Assembly (NCBI GenBank): GCA_946122785.1
Contig: CAMGYJ010000002.1
Coordinates: 61,405,703 to 61,469,702, forward strand
From: Linum tenue
Taxonomy: Eukaryota > Streptophyta > Magnoliopsida > Malpighiales > Linaceae
DNA length: 64,000 bases
Direction: 5' to 3'
The notes under the pieces are model-generated. The model did no database searches. It was not told the DNA's origin and was given only the letters and a program-made list of their open reading frames with translations. Below, piece by piece: positions 57,621 through 64,000 of the stretch. Each line of letters opens with the position of its first letter. Within the stretch, counting starts at the first letter, position 1. A program made the position numbers and the translations under genes.

Positions 57621-60600
57621 TTAGTCATGACGTCCTATAATCCCCATCCTTTCGACATGTTCAGTAAATGTCTTAGGAGGCAATCCTTTTGTTAATGGAT
57701 CAGCAATCATAAGCTGTGTGCTAATATGCTCAATCGACACCCTTTGTTTCTGAACTTCTTCCTTAACGACAAAGTATTTCACCTCCATATGCTTAGCACC
57801 CTTCGAATACTTGTCATTCTTAGAGAAGAATACTGTTGAGGAATTATCACAGTAAATTTTCAGCGGCTTGGCGATAGTGTCGACAATTCCAAGTCCAGAA
57901 ATAAAATTCCGCAGCCATAAACCATGATTCGTAGCTTCATAACAAGCTATGAATTCAGCTTCCATATTGGATGTGGCAATAACAGACTGCTTCGCACTCT
58001 TCCATGAAATTGCCCCTCCGGCTAGAAGGAACAAATAGCCAAAAGTAGACTTCCTGGTGTCTACACATCCAGCATTATCTGAATCTGAATATCCAATCAC
58101 CTCAAGGTGATCAGATCTCCTAAAGGTGAGCATGTGGTCTTTTGTTCCTTGCAGATACCTTAGTACCTTCTTTGCAGCTTTCCAATGATCTACTCCTGGA
58201 TTACTTTGATACCTGCCTAGCATTCCGACAGCAAAACTGATGTCTGGTCTGGTACAAGTTTGTGCATAATTCAAACTTCCAACAATAGATTCATAAGGAA
58301 TGTGTTCCATTTGCTTGCGTTCCAATCATTCTTTGGACATTGTTTGAGACTAAATTTATCTCCCTTCTGAATTGGAACGACATTTGCAGAGCATTCAACC
58401 ATGTTGTATCTCTCTAGGATCCGGTTAATGTAAGATTTCTGAGACAATCCCAACAGTCCTTGCGATCTATCACGAAATATTTCTATTCCAATCACATAGG
58501 ATGCCTCACCCAAATCCTTCATTTCAAAGTTCTTAGAGAGAAACTCTTTGGTTTGATGTAATAAACCAAGATCATTAGTAGCAAGCAAGATATCGTCAAC
58601 AGATGTAATGGTATCATTGAACTTAATATACCATTGTCGGGAAGCTTGTTTAAGTCCGTATATTGAGATCTTTAATTTACACACCATATGTTCTTTTCCC
58701 TCAACCACAAAACCTTCAGGTTGATCCATATAGACAGCTTCATCTAAATTCTCATTCAGAAAGGCGGTTTTCACATCCATCTGATGGAGCTCTAGATTAT
58801 AATGAGCTACCATTGCCATGACAATCCTTAAGGAGTCTTTCTTAGAGACGGGTGAAAATGTCTCTTTATAGTCAACACCACTTTTCTGAGTGAAACCTTT
58901 GGCAACAAGTCTGGCCCTGTGTCTTTTCGATATTGCCATTAGAGTCGTGTTTGGTCTTCCAGACCCATCTATTACCAACTCTTTTAAAACTTTCAGGCAA
59001 ATCAACAAGGTCCCAAACTTCATTTTTATACATAGATTTCATCTCTTCTTTCGCGGCAGCTAACCATTTATCAGAATGCTCACTTTCCATGGCTTGTGAA
59101 AATGAAACTGGATCATGATAGAGTCCTAAATCAAATTCTAACTCGTGAAGATAAACCTCATAATCATCAGAAATTGCAGACCTTCGATTTCTTGTAGACC
59201 TTCTTAATGCGATTTCTTGTGGTTCATCTATGTTAGGTTCATTTTCAATAGCAATATTAGGTGGTGCTTGACCGTTCATTTGTTGTTCCTGTAAATCGTT
59301 ATCATGCTCAACATGTGCAGGAGCAACAACTTGAGAAGAGGGTAGAGGCAATGATATTTGCACTCTAACTTCTTGAATTTCCACATTGCGTGGTTCTAAG
59401 CTCCCACTAACTTCACCATTCTCAATGAACCTAGCATTTCCAGTTTCAACAATTCTCGTACTATGGTTAGGGCAATAAAATCGATACCCCTTAGATTTTT
59501 CTAGATAACCAATGGAGAAACCACTGATTGTTTGTGAGTCCAGTTTCTTTTCATGTGGATTATATATTCTCACTTCCGCTGGGCAACCCCAAACATGCAG
59601 GTGCCTTAAACTGGGTTTCCATCCCGTCCACAGTTCAAAAGGTGTCTTAGGAACTGCTTTACTAGGAACCCTGTTTAACAAATACACAGAGGTCCTTAAA
59701 GCGTGCATCCACAATGATTTGGGTAAAGATGAGTTGCTTAACATACTCCTAACCATATCCATTAAAGTACGATTCCGCCTTTCTGCAACACCATTTTGTT
59801 GCAGTGTTCCTAACATAGTGTATTGAGCACAAATACCACGTCTTTCTAGGAACTTAGCAAATGGACCAGGGCATTGTCCACTTTCATCATATTTTCCATA
59901 ATATTCTCCACCTCTATCAGATCTGAAAATTTTCACCTTTCTTTCTAATTGCCTCTCAACTTCATTGATAAACACCACAAGGGTATCTACCGACTGAGAT
60001 TTTTCATGCAACAAATAGATATATCCATAACGTGAAAAATCATCGATAAAGGTAATGAAATACTTTTCTCCACCAAGTGATGGAACATCAAAAGGCCCAC
60101 ATATATCAGTGTGTATAATTTCAAGGAGCTGTGAGCTTCTTGTGGCTGCTTTCTTAAGTGTGTGTTTTGTGTGTTTTCCTTTAATACAATCAACACAAAT
60201 TCCAAGGTCAGTAAAATCCAAATGAGGAAGGATTTCATTCTTTACTAGCCTTTCCATTCTTTCTTAGGATATGTGACCCAACCGTTTATGCCACAAGTAA
60301 GCAGAGGATTCATCAAACAAACCACGTTTAATACCAACATTATGATGCAAGGTTAAGAGAGTCTCAGCGAATAGGGTATCAAGCTTTAGTTTGTACAAAC
60401 CATTAACAAGGGTACCAGAACCCAATAAAACATTCTGTTTGAACAAACTAATATAACCATTTCCAATGTTCCAAAAATACCCAGCCTTTTCTAGTTGAGA
60501 CACCGAAACCAAATTACGAGAAATAGAAGGAGCATAAAGGGTATTGACAAGGTCCAAATGATGACCAATATCTAAAACCAAACGATAAGTCCCAATAGCT

Positions 60601-61230
60601 TCAACTAGAACTTTGGCTCGGTTTCCCATGTAGATGAACTTCTCATTTTGCCTTATGGTTTGGGTCGTAAGGAATCCCTGCATCGTTTTGGAAACATGAA
60701 TGGTACAACCAGTGTCAACCCACCAAGTATTATAAGGAACCTCAGTTAAATTTGATTCGAAACATACTGAAGCACTAGGCTTACCCTTTCTTTCAAACCA
60801 TGCCTTTCTTTTCAAGCAATCTTTCTGATAATGTCCGGCTTTCTTACAGAAGCGACATATATCCTTACTTGGTTCCTTCTTGTGGATTTTGGCAGATGAC
60901 TCATTAAGCTTTGATAGTCCTTCCTTGCCCTTCCCATTCTTGTTCCATGGTTTCTTTCCAGCTCCTTTATGACCAACAAGATTGGCAGAATGATTTCCTG
61001 GTTTCTTAAGCCTTGCTTCCTCTTGAATGAGCATGCTTTGTAACTCATGCACATTCCATTTATCCTTTAGAGTATTGTAATGCACATGGAATGTGCCATA
61101 CTCTGGAGGTAAGGAATTAAGGATGAACATGTTCAGCCCATTCAGAGAAGTTGAGGCCATTAAACTTAACAACAGACGTGGCTTGCGAATGAAGAGAAAC
61201 AGGAACAGATGCTGCTAACATATATAACAT
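57621..61230 (-). pseudogene. Copia-D gag-pol polyprotein, deleted and broken
   Basis: Gag begins near 61190 (SVVKFNGLNFSEWAEHV) but jumps to FILNSLPPEYGTFHVHYN, so its middle is deleted. One zinc knuckle follows (CRFCKKAGHYQKDC). Protease has WWVDTGCTIHVS. An in-frame TAA lies at the start of integrase (60264-60266), which is otherwise open ([39 protein letters not shown]). Reverse transcriptase has a frameshift near 58930 and lacks about 30 residues before VDDILLATND (near 58600). Another shift near 58320 precedes RNase H (IVGSLNYAQTCTRPD, ATSNMEAEFIA), which ends at 57621. The element is dead. Confidence 0.88.
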
Positions 61231-62058
61231 GTACTCACACATTAATGCTTTGGGTAATAAGCATGAACTATAATACAGATTCGGAAGCATAAACATAAAA
61301 CATATATTGGTGCTACCTTTGGGCAAAACAATAATATATATGCGATAAATAATTATAATTGATGCTCAAAATTATCATATAATTGGTGATAGACATACTC
61401 AAATTAGATATACTTGCAATCTTTGGATATACTAAATATATCTAACCAAGCATATCAATTTACCACGATAATATTCATGAATTATAAAACGAGCAATCAA
61501 CCTTTGGGCGATTCGAAAATATTTTATAATCACAAACTTCAACTTTAAAGCATCACATAAACATTAGTGGTCGAACTTGATTCAACTTGATATCTATAAA
61601 CCTTCTAATTTGGCCACTTTGGTGACTAACAAATTAATCATAACATAGATATCAAAGTTAAAATTTAACTCAAGGCAAAACAATTATTTTTTCTCACATG
61701 CATAGACCTTGATTCAAATTAATCATGATAATAGTCTTACATATGTAAGCATACTGCCAATTCCATTTGAAGCAAACAGACAACAAATTAGAAAGGGAAA
61801 ACCTTCTTAGTACATAGAAGCAGAGACATATATATATAAAAATCTTAGAACCATCGCCCAAGCCAATAGATAGCAACGAGGTAAAAAAATGAAATTTACA
61901 CTACGCAGAGCTTGTGTATATAATGGCCCTTGATAATAAAATTGTGTTGAAGCATACTGGCTCTCACATACGCAGAGCTTGGCGCACAGATGCAGCGGAA
62001 ATAAAATACATAAAGCGAAAATCATCTATTCATGTAAACGTAAGGCTCTGATACCACA
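61231..62058 (-). other. Leader region of Copia-D
   Basis: About 800 bases between primer-binding site and gag remnant, AT-rich, without a credible open frame. Part may be degenerate gag. Confidence 0.4.
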
Positions 62059-62439
62059 TGTAAACATAAATCATAATAGCATGGATCTTAGAATTAAATG
62101 ATTTCACGAATGGATAATAGATCGGGGAAACCTACCTCGATCCATGACGAGAGCGGCGGCGACGCTGGAGTAGTAATCGCCGGAATTGAGTTTCTCCCTC
62201 TTGACCCCTTTAGGTTTTAGGTTTAGAGATTTCTGTGATGGCTAAGAAATTCTACGTAATGGGTTGAGAGAGGACCAATCATATAGCTTCTTTATGTAGA
62301 CCCACCATCAGGGTATATTAGGAATTTACCTTTTATTAACCTAATCAATATAAGATTTACCTTATATATTAAACCATTAAGTGATAATTACACTTGGGCC
62401 ACAATTATTCTCTAGTGACATACGGGAATTGGGCTTACA
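62059..62439 (-). repeat. 5' LTR of Copia-D
   Basis: 381 bp, about 5% divergent from the 3' LTR. It lacks the CGTGG/CCACG hairpin seen in the other three Copia LTRs. Confidence 0.9.
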
Positions 62440-62444
62440 TAATC

Positions 62445-63381
62445 GACCGCGCCTCTCACTCCCCTCGATTTGGAGGGAGATGCACTTTAGTGGAGGGAAT
62501 GGATGAATCGTTCCTATTTGGATGATGATATGGTCGTGGTTCAAGGAGGAATTGTAACTGCAATTACAAAGGGATGAGGGAGTGGATTTAGAGCAATTCG
62601 TACAAGATCAAGCAGACAAATACGGTGGCTAAAATACCAATATAAATTTATGAAGTTGGGGAATATGTGATAGGCGACATTCTAGAAGGAATCATGATAA
62701 GAATATGTTTGGTGGGATTCAAACTCAACTCCAGTGAATCATATGGGATTTTGTAGTTCATGCTGGACTGGGTGGCTTGATCGACTGTGCGATGTTTTGA
62801 TTGAGTCGTCACCTTTCCCAGGGGGATTTATAAGATTGATTTTTGCTAAGATGTAGAAAAAGTGTCAGGATGAAAAATGTTGTAACTGTGATGAGCAGTG
62901 CGTCATTGGGCACCACTATGTGCATTTGAAAGTTTCCTGGAGGAAAAAAAAAAAATGTTCTCAAGCGGTGGGATGGGAATTGGTAAAAGTATGTCATATT
63001 GCTTAAATGCTATTTTTATGTTAGGGACAATTATTTATATTTTTGGTGTTTTTAGGATTATTTGTGGGAGTTGTTTGATAATATTTTGGCATTTTATTTA
63101 TTAGGTGAATTAAAGCATGGCTTGAGGAAATTGTAGGTTTTACATATTATGTATTTGTGGAGGAGAACCAATAAGAAATAACATGAAATTTGTCACATAT
63201 ATTAACATAAAACCAAAACCTAGACCTAGGGTTTTTAAATCCAAGAGACGCGGGCTAGTTTCTAGAGAGAGAAGAGAGAGATTATAAATTGGAGCACTAG
63301 ATCTTCTTCTTCTAGGCTTTCCTTGCTTCCAAACTTGATCATTCCCTTCAATTAAGCTCCAAGATCACTCAAGAATTCTTT
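62445..63381. other. Intergenic, nothing recognised
   Basis: No domain or element end found. From about 63230 a pyrimidine-rich stretch could be a leader or LTR part, but no partner was found. Confidence 0.3.
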
Positions 63382-63384
63382 GTC

Positions 63385-63679
63385 CACTACAAGAAAATTA
63401 GGCTTTAGAGGCAAATATTTTGAAACAATTATTGTAGTAGTCTCTATATCTAATCTTTGAACGCATATATATTATTTGCTTCGAATTCATTAATAGATTT
63501 GTTTCAAATTCATTAATTAGAAGCAAATATTAATTGCATCTATATTTGCTTCTAAATGGAATTAGAGACAGAGGCGTCCGATGCAAATATTGTATATGTT
63601 TCAAAAGATATATAGAGACAAATAAACGACTTTTAGATGCAAAAAACTTCTGTCTCTATAACCAGATTTTCTTGTAGTG
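63385..63679. mobile_element. CACTA-type MITE, 295 bp
   Basis: The ends are CACTACAAGAAAAT and ATTTTCTTGTAGTG, perfect inverted repeats of the CACTA (En/Spm) type. A 3-bp target duplication GTC flanks it (63382-63384, 63680-63682). The interior carries GAAGCAAATAT and GAGACA words repeated in both orientations. No coding part. Confidence 0.92.
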
Positions 63680-63682
63680 GTC

Positions 63683-64000
63683 TCTCTTTCTCACCAGAAC
63701 TCCCCTTTGGTGTTTTGGGTAGAAACCCTAGAGAGAGAATCAATTTCTCCTCCTAAAATCAGCTCTCATTTCTCTCTCCCTTGTTGTTGTCTTTTATACA
63801 TCCTGATAGTCGATTTTCATGGTCACTGTGACGGCTGTGTTGGAAGCCCGACCATGATCTCAGCCAAAAACGCAAGTGGTTGCTGCCGTTTTTGTCTGAC
63901 TTCACGGTCTCTGGTAAATTTTCACGTTCTGACGTCCGTGATGCCGTTTAAGCCTGCGAGGTGCAAATACATCCTTATTTCTCAGCAAACTTCACGGCCG
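63683..64000. other. Window end, nothing recognised
   Basis: Continues the sequence interrupted by the CACTA MITE. It contains GTGACGG/ACGTCCGTGA-rich sequence, but no gene could be called. Confidence 0.3.

Larger units (their letters stand above)
56827..62439 (-). mobile_element. Copia-D: older, internally deleted Copia element
   Basis: Reads on the minus strand. The 5' LTR is 62059-62439 (381 bp) and the 3' LTR 56827-57227 (401 bp). They begin TGTAAGCCCAATTCCCGTAT and end TGTTTACA. The length difference is one 20-bp tandem duplication in the 3' LTR, and about 18 substitutions (near 5%) separate them, so it is older than Copia-A and Copia-B. A perfect 5-bp duplication TAATC flanks it (56822-56826, 62440-62444). 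The primer-binding site (minus TGGTATCAGAGC) is at 62056-62045 and the polypurine tract AAGTGGGAGAA abuts the 3' LTR. Confidence 0.94.

Overview
The window looks like nuclear DNA of an angiosperm, probably a eudicot. The evidence is spliced plant genes with GT-AG introns (NADH-cytochrome b5 reductase, BODYGUARD-type hydrolase, VAR3-type zinc finger, ginkbilobin-like secreted proteins) in AT-rich DNA dominated by plant Copia, hAT, Mutator, L1 and CACTA elements. No tRNA, rRNA or CRISPR was recognised.

Layout: 1-3983 is most of an Ac-type hAT transposon with a seemingly intact spliced transposase; its left end is outside the window. 4506-7124 (-) is a complete nine-exon cytochrome b5 reductase gene. 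7636-11409 is a Mutator-like element (9-bp target duplication) with two inward-facing genes, a plant-mobile-domain gene (+) and a MURA-like gene (-), both cut off where they meet; each end carries nine 17-bp palindromic boxes. 11570-15770 is a nest of inverted repeats and small hAT-type elements. 15790-20605 is a young Copia element (Copia-A).

20945-26066 (-) holds two host genes head to tail: a BODYGUARD-like alpha/beta hydrolase and a VAR3-like chloroplast RanBP2 zinc-finger protein. 26675 and 43648 (+) start two 139-aa ginkbilobin-like secreted proteins, a promoter-to-3'-end segmental duplication now separated by about 17 kb. Most of the spacer is a 9.95-kb hAT element (28045-37994) whose dead transposase gene was later split by a Copia element (Copia-B, 30975-35836) with two identical LTRs. 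A decayed Gypsy gag relic and hAT MITEs fill the rest.

44640-54345 holds L1 RNase H debris, a 3'-truncated Copia (Copia-C) and a broken L1. 55794-56452 is a hAT MITE with perfect target duplications. 56827-62439 (-) is an older, internally deleted Copia (Copia-D). 63385-63679 is a CACTA MITE. About 11 kb has nothing recognisable.

The host genes are unrelated in function: membrane redox (cytochrome b5 reductase), cuticle (BODYGUARD-like), plastid development (VAR3-like) and secreted defence (ginkbilobin-like). The most unusual structures are the symmetric 17-bp box arrays of the Mutator-like element and a hairpin kept in three different Copia LTRs by changes on both arms.
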